The notes: a model not told the origin generated them from the letters alone. Numbered from the stretch's first letter, positions 44,801-59,800 are shown. The stretch is DNA of 64,000 nt from Hemicordylus capensis (GCF_027244095.1 NC_069669.1:4304501-4368500), one strand, 5' to 3'. Made by a program: numbers and translations.

Positions 44801-47800
44801 CCTCTCTGTGTCACAGGAACAGCTCGTTGTGCGTGGTCACTTTTAAGTTACTTGCATGCTTTAACAAGCCTACTACGTGTCCCCAGATCCTCTCTTTCCC
44901 TGGATTCATGCATGTGTTTGTTAGTGCTCACAAGAGTCAGACTGGTGGAGTGCAGCTCCCTTCAGCCTTTTGGGAATATGGACCAAAATCTAACCCTCCC
45001 TCCCGCTTCGGACCCACTCTTGTTCCCTTAACACTCTCTCTGCCCCCTCCTTTCTGCTTTCCTCTTCCCTTAAAACAGGCGTCTCAAACTGTTGCCCTCC
45101 AGCTGTTGTTGGACTACAACTCCCATCATCCCTGGCCACATGAGATGTCCATCACAAAGAGGAGATGTGAGGAGGGAGTGAAGTCTTGCTTGAAGCCCCT
45201 TTTGGGGGATTGGAAGGCCTGTCCCACTCCCACTCTTATCTCTTCCAAGAAAGCTAGTTGCTGACCAGACTTTTCCCACTAAGGTAGTTTCCTAACTTCA
45301 GCAATTATTAGCAAGAGTATTATCAGGACTCCGGTTGGGTTTATCGGCACAAAAATGTTTGGAGCACCTCAAGTGGCTGTGGAGAAACTTGCTGGAGGTG
45401 AAGGGCCTAGGATGATTGAATCCCTGAGCAGGAGACGGGCAATCTAGATCTCAGGGCTTTGAGTGGAAACACAGAAGGGTTGATGAAGTCAGTGTCCTTT
45501 GTTCCCCACTTCTCCAAATCTCGCATGGGCCACATTTGGAAGAGCAACTTTGCTGCCATGATGATTCCTCAGAAGTTGTGCTTTGATAAACAGCCGTGAT
45601 GTAGTAAATGCCTCTCATTTCTTCAAGGAATTGAGCCAGTCACGCTGGAGAGAATTCAGCTCTCGGCACAAGACGCAGAGGAGAAAAACGCCTACAACCA
45701 TGTGCTTGCTGAAAGACTCATCAGGATCATGAACTGTGCCGCTCACCCAGGTAGAGGGTTTGCATCAACCATCTCTTGGTGGTAATGAGTGTTGACGCAT
45801 AAGTATCGTGTGTGGTCTAAAGCAACCTGTGTTCACGACACTTGTGTGTCCTTCATTCTGCTTGAGAACTTGTGACTCTCTTTTCTTCTGAGACAGGAGC
45901 TGGTTAGGATGATGACCTAGAGCAGCAGACCAATGCTCAGGGTGTCATAAAACAACAGGCTTGTTCTCACCATGAGAACAAGCCTGATAAGTGGCGGGAT
46001 TCTGGTGCGTGAGAGTGAAGTGCATTTTGCTGTCAGTATTAAATGACTGGAATGGTCCTGAGCCCAGGCCCCCTTGCTCTGAATCCCTTTGGAATAATGC
46101 AGCCATCGTTTTGCTTACACTCCTCTCTTTCCTTCCTCCCATAGATGGCAAAATCCGCTTGGCAACGTTGGAGCTTGGCTGCCTGCTGTTGAAACAGCTG
46201 GTGTTGGCCAAACATGGTAGTATTATCAAAGATGTGCATCTCGCCTGCCTGGAAGTGAGTGTTTCGGTTTCGGTAACTTCCATGGCGCTTCCAGCTTGGA
46301 AGTGCTGGGGCTGCTTGATTGCCAGCCCAGAGTGCTTTTTGTGGGGCTTTGCTGTTGGCTGCTGTTGGGTTGGCTTGTCAGGAGAATGTGTCTGCTCTTC
46401 CTGTCGTCAAGTGGAGCAGAAGCATATCAGCTTCAGCTGATTCACCAGCTGCTTCTATTTCTTGAGATAAATGGCCTCAAAACAGTGGTACATCTGCTGG
46501 TCACCTCCAGACTTGACTACTGCAATGTGTTCTGTGTGGGGCTGCCTTTGTACATTGTCCAAAACCTGCACTTGGTATGGAATGCAGCAGCCAGGTGGGT
46601 CTCTGGGTCATCTTGGAGAGACCATATTACCCCGTATTGAAAGAGCTGCTGATACGTTTCTGGCAAAATACAAGGTGCTGGTTATGACCTATAAAGCCCT
46701 AAACAGCTTAGGCCCTGGATATGTAAGAGAACATCTTCTTCGCCATGATTCCCACCACCTATTAAGCTCATCTGGGGAGAGGTTCGTCTACTCAGGGACA
46801 GGCCTTCTCTGTTGTTGCCCTGAGGCTTTGGAATGTGCTCCTTGTTGAAATAAGAGCTTCCCCATCTCTGACAACTTTTAAAACATCTGTTCACCCAGGC
46901 TTTTAATTAGATTTACTGTTTTAATACATTTAACTTGTTTTAAGTTCTAAATTGTTTTAATGTTTAAATTCTGTTTTAATTGTGTTTTAATTTGTAAACC
47001 GCCCAGACACACAAGTTTGGGACAGTATAGAAATTTGTTAAATTTTTTGTAAAGAAGATGAGGGGTCTCGTCTTTTGAGCTGTTAACAGCTCTGCTGTCC
47101 AGTCATGTCTTGGAAGTTGCCTCCTGCTAATGCAGACCCTTGGTCCACCTGTCTCAGTGCCATCCACTCTGATTGGCAGTGGCTCTCCAGAGCAGAGGCA
47201 AGTCTTTCTCACCTTGCTACTAGGTGACAAAATCTCTTTTTCTCTGGAGATTCCAGGAATTGAACTTGGGGAGAGGAACTGTTCTTGTGGTATCGAGCAG
47301 GAATTGTTCCTTTTGCTAAGCAGGGTCCAACTTGGTTTGCATTTGCTTGGGTGACTACATGTGAGTGCTGTAAGATATTCCCCTTGGGGGATGGGGGCAT
47401 AGCCCAGTGGAAGAGCAGAAGGTCCCAGGTTCAATCCTGGCAGCATCTCCAGGTAAGGCTAGGAGAGATTCCTGCCTGTAAGCTTGGAGAACCACTGCAA
47501 GTTAGTGTAGGTAATACTGAGCTAGATGGACCGTTTTCTGACTCGGTATAAGACAGCTTCCTATGTTCCTGTGACCTTCTGCATGCAAAGTGTGTGTTGG
47601 AACACCGAGGTCAGGGCAGCTGCTAAAATGTTTGGTATGTGTAGCAACCTTCTAGTTGGTGAAATCATTGGCTCATCTAGACCAGTGCTTTGTTTTGACT
47701 GGTGCCACCTCTCCAGGGTCTCTTAGGCCAAAAACTTCTTCCAGGTCTGATCTCTGGGATCCTTTTAAGAGAGTTGCCAGGGATTGAACTTGGGATTCTA

Positions 47801-50800
47801 TCTCTGCATGCATGGGTTCTGCCACTGATTTACAGCACTGCTTAATAAATGTGAGAACTTTTAAAAGTCACCTTGCATAATCTGTATGACCAATCTCACT
47901 AGAGTGCTGTTGAGAATTGCCTCTTTTGATTGATTGATTGATTGATTGATTTCATTTCATTTCTATGCCGCTCTTCCAAAAATGCCTCAGGGCAGTTTAC
48001 ATTAATCTTAATCAGGAAAAATTGTCTTGAAAATGGGGGAAACGTTACTGTACTGGCAATTATGGAAGGCTGCATCTTTTTAGATATTCTTGCCGCTTTT
48101 GAACAACTGCAGGCCCTTTTCTCGGTAGCTGTGCTTTGAACTAGCACTGAGGCATTTCCTGTTCCTTCTAGGGTGCAAGAGAAGAAAGTGTTCACCTGCT
48201 GCGGCGTTTCTATAAGGTATGCTCTTGCTTTAAGTTGGCCAAACCTCCAGATAGAGGAGAAAAGAGGGGAAGCTGGAGGAACTGCAACAATCCTTATGGA
48301 AAAATACTAATATGAAAAATTGCCGTTTAATGCCGGACATATGGCTGTCTCTTCCTAACAGTAGACCACAGTCTACTGAGCCAAACTGTATATTACGCTA
48401 AGCGCATGATTTGGCCCTGCCTGTTTGCTCTTCTTGGTGGGAAAGGGGATCGGGGCTGGGACCACAGCAAGCATGCAAAGAGGGGGCATTGAAACACTAA
48501 CGGAAGCTTCCCTGTTTCACTGGGACCAGGGAATGGCAGGAAAGAGCTCAGTGCCTTCTCTCTGTGTACTGTAGTCCAATGCTGATTTACTCCCACCCAC
48601 CATTGCTGCTTTTTTTACGTTTAAAAAAACCAAAACCCACACAGGGCTAAACTAGACATTTAACATAATATGTCGTTTGGCTCCCGTTAGGCCAATGTAT
48701 ATCTGATGCATCTGGAGTGGACGGTCCGTGGCCTCTGAGCCTTATACTGTCAACCGCTGCTGCCTTTGGAGTCCTCCAGCGCTCTGCATGTGGCAGTGGG
48801 AGCCTCTGAAGCCCCTGTTGATGGCACTGATGCAGTCTTTGGAAAAAGTCAAGGATGCTGTGTTGGCTCTTCTGCAGGGGCAGGGGTTGGCCTTGGCCTG
48901 CCACACCCAGCATTGCAGCCGGGCTACCAGGAATCAGGAGCGACATTTAGTCTCTTGCCGGCACTTGGGGATGGAAAGGAAAGGCAGCCTTCCTCCCCAT
49001 AGCTCTCTCCCTCCCTTGCTCTTTGTTTTCTCCACTTACCTATGAAGTTCCTCTGAAGCATAGGGCAGGGAAGGGACAGGAACCCAGCAGCCTATCCAGT
49101 CTCACCGGGAGGCGCCATGGGTCTGATTCCATGCTTCCATACAGGTGATCATTGTAGGAGCAGTGGAGGGAGATCTTGGTGACCACATTTCCACGGCTCA
49201 GGTGAAGGCATAATTTCAGGTCTATCAGTGGCTACTAGTCTTGTTGGCTATAGACTACCTCCAGGCTTGGAGACAGGCTGCAACAGCAGAAGAGGGGGCA
49301 TGCCTTCATCTCTTGCCTGTGGGCTTCCCAGAGACATCTGCTGGGCCACTGTGGGAAGCAAGATGCTAGATGAGATGGGTTCCAATTGGGCCCAATCCAG
49401 CAGGGCTCCTGTTCTGTTACATTCTTGTGCCTCTGCTGAAGTTGGTGAGGGCCCTGCCTGGGGAGGCCTTGGCATAGTGGTGGCTCTGGGTGTACCTCTG
49501 CCCTTCTCTGGCTCTTCCTATTCAAAAGATTGCAAGCTGAAGCTGAGAAGAGCAACAGGCATCTTCTTTTCCAGGCATTTAAACGGTTTGCGAGCGAGAG
49601 CCTCCTTCAAAAGCAGCATCAAAAGGCCAAGCGCCATGTTTTCCATCGGGGTCAAATCAGCAAGGCAACCTCAAGAGTGAGCATTTAGGGGCTGAAGCCT
49701 GAAGCACCTCCTGTGGGTGGGTGGGAGGGACATAAGCAGTTGTCAAGCAGGCCGCAGAAATGAACGTTGGGGTGCTGTTCATTCCTAGTTTGGTCAAAAG
49801 TAGTTCTCCAAGATTGTGTAGTGGGGGAAGATGAGATTTATTTGAGACCACCATTTAATGAGAAACAGAGTTTTACCATAGTGGCAATGTTGATGGAGGG
49901 AACAGACAGCCCTCTTGTTTTTCTTCAAAGGGAGAAGAAATCTTTCTGGACATGTTTGAAGATGAATATAGAAGTATGACTGTAAGTAAACGGCCAGGTG
50001 GATAGGGGATGGCAACCTGGGACATTAATGTAGATCATCTTGGAATGTCACGTTTAAACACAAAATGCATATAAGGGAGCTGCTTTCTGCCGACAGACCA
50101 TTAATCTGTCTCGCTCATGATGGTCTACACCAGGCCTGCTCAACTTCGGCCCTCCTGCAGATGTTGGCCTACAACTCCCATAATCCCTGGCTATTGGCCC
50201 CTGTGGCTGGGGCTTATGGGAGTTGTAGTCCAAAAACAGCTGGGGGGCCTAAGTTGAGCAGGCCTGGTCTACACTAACTGGCAGCATTTATCCAGATTTT
50301 TCAGGCAAGGGTCTTTTCCTGCCCTACCTGGAGATGCCAGGGATTGAATCTGGGAAAGCATTTTATTGCCACACTTATTTATTTTTTCAGTTTATTGTCA
50401 ATTTGTATACCGCCTTTCAGTAAAACAATCTCAAGGGGGTTCAAAGCATTCAAAGCAGGGGCTCTTTTTCCTTTCCCAGCTTAAGCCAATGAATGTGGAG
50501 TACTTGATGATGGATGCCTCCATTCTGCTGCCGCCAACAGGGACGCCGCTCACTGGCATTGATTTTGTGAAGAGGCTGCCTTGCGGAGACGTAGAAAGGA
50601 CACGAAGGGTGAGTAGCGGAGTGACGGGTATTGTGTTGATGGGGGCCAGGCACAGTGTGGCCACTCTCAGGGCAACAACCGCTTCTCTCCCAGGCCCCCT
50701 GTTCGCATGAGCAAGCTTCCTTTCTTGCCTGTAGCAGGTCCCTCGAGTTCCCTTCTCCCCAGTTTGGAAGAGAGGTGAGGGGGCAGCCGGAGTAGCAGTG

Positions 50801-53800
50801 CCAGCGCCCCGGTCATCGTGATGTAGGGAAAGGGAAGAAGTGAAGTCAGCCTTGACCCAGCCATGGCTGCCACAGACCGACTACAGACTGTAGGTAGGCC
50901 CACAGCCACTTGCCCTGTAGACTGCAGAGGGATACATTTTATTTCCTGACCCAACCAAAGCTTGCTTAGGAGCTGCACCAGCCCTCGGTTTGTTTCCCAG
51001 CTCGGTTCGAGTGCCGATTTTAATCTTTAAAGTCAGAAGTGGGTTGGGACTCCAGCATCTAAGGGATCGCCTTTCTCTGTGCAGACCTAAGTACTGTACT
51101 ACCAATGTCCCTTTCTCTGGGCGCATCTTCCCCTCACCCCACCCCAGAACCTTCTGAGCTTAGGTGACTGGCTATTGAAGGTGTTGCCTTTTCAGTGGTG
51201 GCCCCCCAACTGTGGAACTCCTTCCCACATGCATGCACATGATACCCCCTTGACCCTCCTCTTAGCACCGGGAAAAGTCTCTCCTGTCCCCTCACATGTT
51301 GAATGACTTCTGGTGTTTGAGAGCCTTTTAAATAGGCTTTTGAAAGTATAGCTGAGTTTATTATGAGCGGCTGCTTTAATGGCATTTTTCCCTTGTAGAT
51401 TTTAGTTTGTGTTCAATTCTGTTGTAAGCCATCTGGATGTTAAACGCAATAACCGTTGTGATAAGATAACTCTTATCAATCTGATAAAGCCAGAATATTG
51501 GGGTGGAGAGTTCCAGAGGTGTTCCCACCACCACTAGGAGTTTCTTTGGGATATCTGAGTCATGCATTGCAGGGCACACGGGATAAGCTCAGCTGTTGCC
51601 GCCTCCTCCCCCACACCGCAGTAGCTTCATTACCACCTCCCTGAAATGCTGCTAAGGCCCTAGAAGTACTTTAGAATAAACTGCTTATGGGCAGGAAGCT
51701 GCTTTCTGAGCTGAGGTGACTTAGGTCCTGGGTCCCTCCAGCCCCTTATTGTCTCCTCTGACTGTGGGCAGCTCTTCGGGAGCCTTTTCCGTCATTCATT
51801 GTAAACCTCCCTGAGCCATTTTCGAAGGGCTGTATAAAAATCAAATAAATGAATAAATAAATTCTAGGGATTGAAGATACCAGGGATCGAACCTGGGATC
51901 TTCTGTGTGTGCAAAGGGTGTGATTCACCACTGCGTGATGGCTCCTGCCTGGTTCTGTTTTACCCTAATAAAATATTAGGGCAGCTGTTGGGTGAGCGAA
52001 CCATGAGAGCAAGTGAACTGTACAACCTGTACGCAAAACGATGGGTGACCTTTTGGAACTCTTCCTAGGAAACCTATTTGTTTCCTTCTATAAAGAGAAT
52101 GCAATACGGCGTGTGCTTGATTTCACTGTATTGATGGTGCATTCCTTCTTATCATTAAGTCTCTTTATCCTTTCAGCATACATAGAATCAGCATATCTGG
52201 GGGGAGAAGGGAATAAAACAGCAACCACATCGTTGAGTCTTAACATTCTTGGAAGTCCCAGCTGGTCTCTGAGCTGTTCTGTTTGTGCTGCCCGTTCACA
52301 ACAGCTCACTTTGTTATCTTTCATCTCACTTTGTTCGCACACAAGCCGACTTCCAGGAAAGCAGAAACCTCTTCTTCCTAGAACAGAACTTTGATTCCTT
52401 GAGACATTTCTGATTAGCTAGAAATAGCAAAAGCAGTTTACTGAAGTCTGCAAGCCCAGTTTTTGCCATGAGCTTTGGGCCCCTCTGTCCTGATTTTTTC
52501 AAGGTAATGTGCTTAAAGCACTTTAGTGGTTGAATTTTCTTTGAAGCTTCTCTCCCCAGAAACTAGCAGCCTTCCTCTCCATACCCAAATTGGTTCTTAG
52601 AAACAAATATTGCATTCCATGGAAATTGACCTACATTTTTCAAAGCATTTTACCAATCTCATGCCCATAGGAAGCCACAAACCCCCTCCTTCAATCTACT
52701 TTGGTAGAGCAGGATATCGCCTCTTGCATTTTGCCAGCTGCGCCCTTTCCTAGATAAAAGCAATCTAACCACAGTCGTAGTCATGTCCAGACTAGATCAA
52801 TGAAACGTGCTCTACGTGGGGCTGCCTGTTGAAATGTTCTCAAACTATCATTGGTCTGAAATGTGGCTGCCAGGATATTGACTGTGGTAGGCTGCAGGGA
52901 ACACGTGATCTCTGTTTCAGAGCTGCTTTGGAAACCCAGCTGGATTCCAAGGTGGACTGGGGAAGTGTGTGTGGAGTGGGGCAGCAGTGGCCAATGGTCA
53001 ATTCAGGATTTTCTGGACAGATCTTGTCTGGAATTCAAGATGCTGGTGTTTAACTTCTAGATCCCTACACAGTCTGGAACTGGCGTACCTTAAAGGTTCA
53101 CCTTCTCCCACATGAGTTGACTTGTCTTTTAAAAACTTTGGTGGAGGCCCCGTTCCAGGTTCCCCCACCATTTGAAACACAGGGAGAGGTTACGCAGGGC
53201 CTCTTCATCACTGCAACCAGGTCCTTGAGCTCCCCACCCTGGGCTCTTCTGCTGCAGGGTGCAGATTGAAATCTTTCACCACCAAGTTCTTGCTAATTTT
53301 CTGCTCCTGGTTTATTTCCTATTATGTAACTAAGTAACTTAGTTGTGGTTTTCTGTACACTCCAGACTCCCTTTTATCTGTGTTCTTTGCCAGGCCTTTC
53401 CCCCTTCCCCACCCCTCCCCTTGCCTTGCAGATCTGCAGGCGTGCACAAACTCATGCACACCGGCTGAAACATGGAAAGAGTTTCTGGATAAGATTTGTC
53501 CAGGGAACCTGAACATGACCACACTGGCCAGCCCTGCTTCGACAGAATCTCCTAACCCACGAGCGCTTTTGGCTTCAACTTGACTGCTGAATACCTCTTG
53601 TGGTGTCATTTCTATTGTTAATAGAGCCAGTTCCTAATGAAATGGCAGCTGGTTCAGCTGTCCCTGAGAACCAAGAGTACAGGTGGATCTGTGGATTCGT
53701 GTATCTGCGGTCAGGGAAAAGAAACCTGACCTAAGCATACATGGGGGGGAAAAGAAACATGCCAACCTTACATATCTGCGGGTCGAAGGTGGCCGGAAAT

Positions 53801-56800
53801 GACCACGGAGGTCATTTCTGTCCACCACTTTCTTCAACAGAGCTACAAAATGGCTCTCATCTCTGTAAAAGAATGAGAAAAAAACCAAACGCTGATTTTT
53901 GCCTGATTTGGGGGCACAGCATGACTCGAGAGCAGCAGAGCATGGTAAGAAGCTCTCCCTCCCCCCATGAAATTTGGCTGGCCAGGAACCTAACCCCCAC
54001 AGTCCCATAGGATCCCATAACTTGACATTTGCGGTTTCCATATCCGCGGCTGTAGCTCGGAACAGAGCCCACCATGGATATCGAGGTTCTCCTGTAGTGT
54101 TTTTCCCTTCTGCATTCGTCTTTACCAGGCAGGTTCTGCCCTGAGGCATACAGTTCAAGCAACAACCGCAGGTTGGTTGGTTGGTTTAGTATTGTGGGGT
54201 TCCTTTTTGAAAAAGAGAATAAGCAAGACATAGATTCAATTTAAAAGTTGCAGGCTGGGGTTAAGATTGGTTTGAGATCTGAACATGCTGCTACCTTCTT
54301 CCATTCCTATTCTCATGCTTTGCTTTGCTTTGGTGTAAGTGCTTTGCTTTGCATGTGCCGTAAGTGTGCTCAAAATGGTAAAAGGCGGAGGGGAGGGGAT
54401 GAGAGTGGAGATCAGGAGACTCCACACAGAGAGGCATTCAATGCATCTTGGCCAGTGGCTTAATTGAGCCGTATTGTGTTATATTTTTACAAGATGGGCA
54501 TCTCCTTCTCAACGTTGGAAGAATCCTCTGTAGAGGTTGACTTCACGGGTGTCTTTTTTGCCTCCAGGCTATCCGTGTCTTCTTCATGCTGCGCTCCCTC
54601 TCGCTGCACCTTCAGGATGAGCCAGAAACTCAGCTGCCATTGACGAGGGAGGAAGACTTGATTAAAACAGACGATGTCCTTGACTTGAGTGAGTAGCCAG
54701 TCGTATCTGCTCGGAAAGGTGGCATTGGTAGAATTCTCCAGGAAGTACAAACACCCACAGTGAAGTGGTGGACCTTTCTGGGGGTGGCTCCCACTGGTTT
54801 GCCTTTCCTATTCTGCCCTGAAGGAGAGTTTTGAAAGGTTAAGTTGTAGATCTGCTCAAAAAAAGGTGTCCAAGGTGCAAAGGAATCTGAAGGTTTTGCT
54901 TTGCCTCAAAGCATGCAAGGGTCCTCCTGGCTAGGACAGTTGACTTGTAAATTTGGGGGAACAAGGGAAAGGGGAATCTCCGTACTTCTCCTCCTCCATC
55001 TCCAACTTGCCACCTGGCAGACCGAGCTGGGATTTTATAGCTGGGCAAGCAGCTCAGGGGCCTGAGAAAAGGGGCTGGTTATTCTGACAAATGGGCAAGC
55101 AGTGGGCTTTGAAGTGGAACGGGGCCTTTTTTTGCATATACATGTTGCTTTCTTCCCCCCACTTACTTTGTGGGGGGAGGATAGAAGCCTGTTGCCATAG
55201 TAGTGCTAACTGGAAATTCTGAACACCAGAAATAGCCATCCTGTGAAATTCGGGTAATGCCAAACTCTTTGTTATCAAAATAAATTGTCTGTGCTGGGAA
55301 ATGTAGGGTCCCTGTTTCCATCTTGGCTCAAAGAATGCATATTAATAGAAGACGTCAGTCATCTTTACTGTTAACACATTTCAACGAATTCATCTTACTG
55401 TCACAGTCGCTAGAGGCAGTGGAGCTGTAAGTCGGTCCACGTAACCCTTGACTTTTGGCACTGCGTGCATCCAGCTTCTCCATCCATCTTTGAACAAAGA
55501 GCAGCATCACTATGAGTCCTCTTGGCCCCCCTGTGGTCATTTTCCCACCCCCAGAAGAGCTTCTGAAAGCGGGCAGTGGCCCAGCAGAGTGTGGAGGGCC
55601 TACCTGAAAAACTGGGATTGCAGCCACAGTGAAACTGTTCTGTTCTTAGCCCAAAGTCTTGTGGAAGGGGGCCCTCACTGGCAGCAACTAATCACAAACG
55701 GGAGCTATCATGGCAGATAGCTAACAGAAAATGTTGATCCAGGAGGCAGCAAGTGTGAAGGAGGCAAATTCCCTGCTCGGAATTATTAGGAAAGGGGCCC
55801 CCAAAACCCCCCCCTGTTTTGCAGATCTGTTGTGCAGCCACCTGCACAAAGCCTCCAGCATTTTGTATTGCTGGAGAAAGTATAGGGAAGGGCAACAAGA
55901 ATGAGCAAGGAGTTGGAGCCTGTTCTCTGTGAGGAAAGGTCAGTGTTTGGGAGTTTGTGGGTGGGGGGGGGCAGATGGGACGTGATGGAGATTTATAAAC
56001 CTGTGCATGGGATAGAGAAGGTGAACAGAGAGACATATTTTTTTAAACTAAAGTTTGGGATTGCCCATCAAATGGATTGGCAGGAGATTTAGGATAGATG
56101 GCAGCAAAGGGCACTTGTGAGATGGCTGTAAAGGGGAATTGGACAAGCTCGTGGAAGAGGAGAGGTCTGTCAGTGGATAAGAGCCAGTGGAGAGAGCATC
56201 TGTCTTCAGAAACAGTTGAAGAGAGACCCACTAGGAGCAAGAGTAGGAGAGGAGTGCTGCTTTCACGACCTGGGTGTCTACTGTGAAATGCTGGATGCTG
56301 GACTAGAGAAACCTTTGTTCTCGTCAAGGAGGGCACACGTTACTTGCTTCTGTAAGAACATAAAGCTGTTATGTTCTTACAAAGCTTTAGATGAATCTGC
56401 AGCAGGCAGGCAGCCACTACTAAAGATGGTAGCATATGGAGGCTGGGGAGCAACAGCAAGAGAGGGCCCTTGCCTTGTAGACCCTGCTTGTGGGCTTCCC
56501 TGGAGACATCTGGATGGCCACTGTTGGAAACAGGATGATGTACTTTGGTCTGATCCAGGTTTTGTTACATTCATTGCTAATGTTCACATATGTGAACACT
56601 AAGGATATATGGACTTTTGCCAGGATTGGAAGATTTGCACCCAGAGTCGATGTAAAGGCTGGACACAGAAGCTGAGGTTTACCACTAAGAACCTAAGAAC
56701 AGCCCTACCAGATCAGGTCCAAGGCCTATCTAGTCCAGCATACTGTTTCATACAGTGGCCTACCAGATGTCTCTGGGAAGCTCACAGGCAAGAGCTGAGG

Positions 56801-59800
56801 ACATGCCCTCTCTCCTGTTGCTACTCCCCTGCAACTGGTATTTAGGAGCAACTTGCCTCCTGAGGTTGGAGATGGCCTATAGCCCTCAGGCTAGTAGCCA
56901 TTGATAGACCTGTCCTCCATGACTTCATTAAACCCTTCTTAAACCACTCCTGTGTTGCAGCTGCTCCCAGAGGGTTTAGAAATGGGCTGTAGTGACATGT
57001 CAGGTTGTGTTTCCTTCCTCCTCCTCTTAAGCACAGCTGGTGGCAAAAGAAGCCTTCAGATTGGCCATCTCAGTGAACTACAGCTCTGGGAATGGGCAAT
57101 AAATAGCCAGCCAGATTATCAGCCAGTTTGCCATGTGGACCTTCTCTTCAGGAAAAGGCGGCACCAACTTAAGATCATGTCCTGTGTGGTCCTAGGCACG
57201 GCATGTGTGTTTGGTGATGCTAGGCACGGCATGTATGTTTGGGCTGTGTCAAGAAAGTGCTTCCCAGGATATAGAACTGAACTGTGCAGCTTAGAAATTG
57301 ACTGGAAATGTGATTATAATGTAGCTGTCAGTTTATTTTATGTGGACATTCTTAAAGCAAATCAAAGTGCAATCTTCTTTTTGGCTTTCAAATGGAATGA
57401 TGTCGTCGTTTCCTGCATATTGATTGTTTGATGGGTACCTGCCTCCCCTCTGCACCGTTTTTCTTTATTTTCAGTAATGCTCATTGATGTGGTTTAATGT
57501 GTGTTCCTGTAACCTTCCTCTGTTTTATAGAACAATCACCATTGAGCTATGGTCCATTTAAAATGCATTTTGCCGTTTTCAGTTTTCCAGTGTCTCTTGT
57601 CTAAACACACACAGTTCCCAACCCCCTAATATTTCTGCCATGGGAAAGATTAAATATCAGATTGGTCACTTTTCCTGGAAATCCAGATAATTTATAGTCT
57701 GTGGAAACTAAGCCATTTGTTCCCCTCTGAGGCTTTGCTGTAGTGTGTAGAGCGGGATTCTCTCTGTGTTCATTTCTAAATCTTCTGGTGTGTATCGGGC
57801 TCAGGCAGGACTTAAGAACTGCGTTATTGAAATTGTGGGCAGACCAACTTACCCGTCAATTGAGGCTTCAACTTTGCCCATACGCTTGCTCCTTGTGGTG
57901 CGTCCTGGATCATCATTCTTACCAAATGTGCTTCTGCTGTACCATCTGGAGGGTATTTACAATGGCTCTGAGCTTCAGATTATCCCTTGCCAGGAACCAT
58001 AAAGTGTCTGAATGGGCCTGCCTTCTCTTCCAAGGAAAAAGGTGTGTTCCTGGCTTTCTCATAGGGTGAAAGGTGTCAGAAATGTCCCTCAGTCACCATA
58101 TAGCACGCCTCTTGTGGATAAAGAGGAGAAGCACCATTGTATGCCAGTTGAATTTGGATTGTAACCAGATAATAGCCTGTTAGCAATGCAGAGGAAACAG
58201 AGGATCTAATGCAGAGGTCATGACAGACAGATGCCTCTTTCTCACCTGCACAGCATCCCTTTCCAGGACAGCCTTCCACTGAAGCTGATGTATTTCGGTC
58301 GCTGCATGGGGCCTTTCATGTAAGGGATTTATGCCCAGAATAGAAGCAGGGAATGTAGCAAGTTGGAAAAACAAACAGGAAGTTGGTGTAACTCTCTCCC
58401 AAGTTGGTTGTAAAGGTGGAGAGTCTACCGTTCCTAATGTGGCATGTTTTTGAGGCTATCGTGTTCTAGAAAAGCACAGGATCCTCACCTTCTCTCCCAC
58501 CCTTCCCCTACTCCCTTTCTGCTTCAGATAACAGTGATTTAATTGCCTGCACTGTGATCACAAAAGACAGCGGCCAAGTCCAAAGGTTTCTGGCAGTGGA
58601 TATTTACCAGATGAGCTTGGTGGAGCCAGATGTTGCCCGCCTGGGGTGGGGAGTCGTCAAGTTTGCAGGCCTTCTTCAGGTGAGTCCAAAGCTGGTAGAA
58701 GTCTTAACCAGCAGAAGTTTGGCCTGGACAATAGCAGGTGGGAGGGAGCTTGTAGTTGCGGTGAAATGAGTTTAGTCACCTGCCCAGGCCCTCTGCCAAA
58801 GTTGAGAGCTCTCTAGCAGAGGGAGGGGAGTTGCTCAGGGCAGAAACCTTCCAAATAGTTTGCAATGAATTGATTTCACTGGAGGTTGTTTGGGTAAGGA
58901 TCGTGGTGGGATTTGCATCCACAGACTTCCTCTCTTGCTAGTAAGAATATGCCTTTGGACCAAAGATCTGTGGGAGATTCATTTCCCCCCTCTCACAGCC
59001 AGTAAAGCAGGCTTGCATGTGGTGATCAAAGTAGATTGTACAGCGTTGCTGGAATTCCCACATTCTGTTGAGGACACACTGTGGGCAGGTCCTGGGAGCC
59101 TGATTGCTTGACCTGTCCCACTTAGCGAGGTGCTTGATTCCATGTCTCATGACTTAGTCAGCTGCACTCAGCCTTGGCCATGTCAGTAGCTGCTTTGCAC
59201 CCTGGAAGTGCTCCACTAGGAGGGAGCTGGCTTGGTGCTCAGTTAAACTGGAGACTTCATGGGAAGATGGATTAGATCAGAGGGTTCCTATTATTATTAT
59301 TATTACTATTATTTTTTGTGAGCATGGCCCAAAAGCCTGGGGATCATGGGAGTTGTAGTCCAACAGTATCTGGGGACCCAAATGTGAGAACCCCTGCTGC
59401 AACGGCCCTAGGGACTGAGCCCGGGCCTTCTACATTTGCACTGCTCGCCAGCACTCTCAATGGACACATGAAGGTTTTCCCCACAGAATTAGACCATTGA
59501 TCCATTCGGGCCAAGTGTACTTTGCCTGACAGCAGCTCTCCAAGGTCTCTGGCAAAAATTCTTTCCCAGTCTGCCGCCCAAGGTCCATAGAACTGGGGGT
59601 GCTAGCGATTGGACTGGGCACCTTCTACATGAAAAGCCGAAGCTCTGCCCCTGAGCTCTCAGCCCCCACCCCCCGCCACTTGTGTCCTCCCTTTGCACTA
59701 CCAGGCTTACCTCCTTTAATCCTTGGCAGGCGTGGTGCTGAGGGACGAACCTAGGTGTTGGACTCAGACCCACTGGTGTGTGTTTGCTCCGTTCCAGGAT

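Noticed and set aside
49228-49680. 150-codon plus-strand frame
   Set aside because: Begins in CR1-like DNA and reads the candidate cassette exon in the wrong frame.
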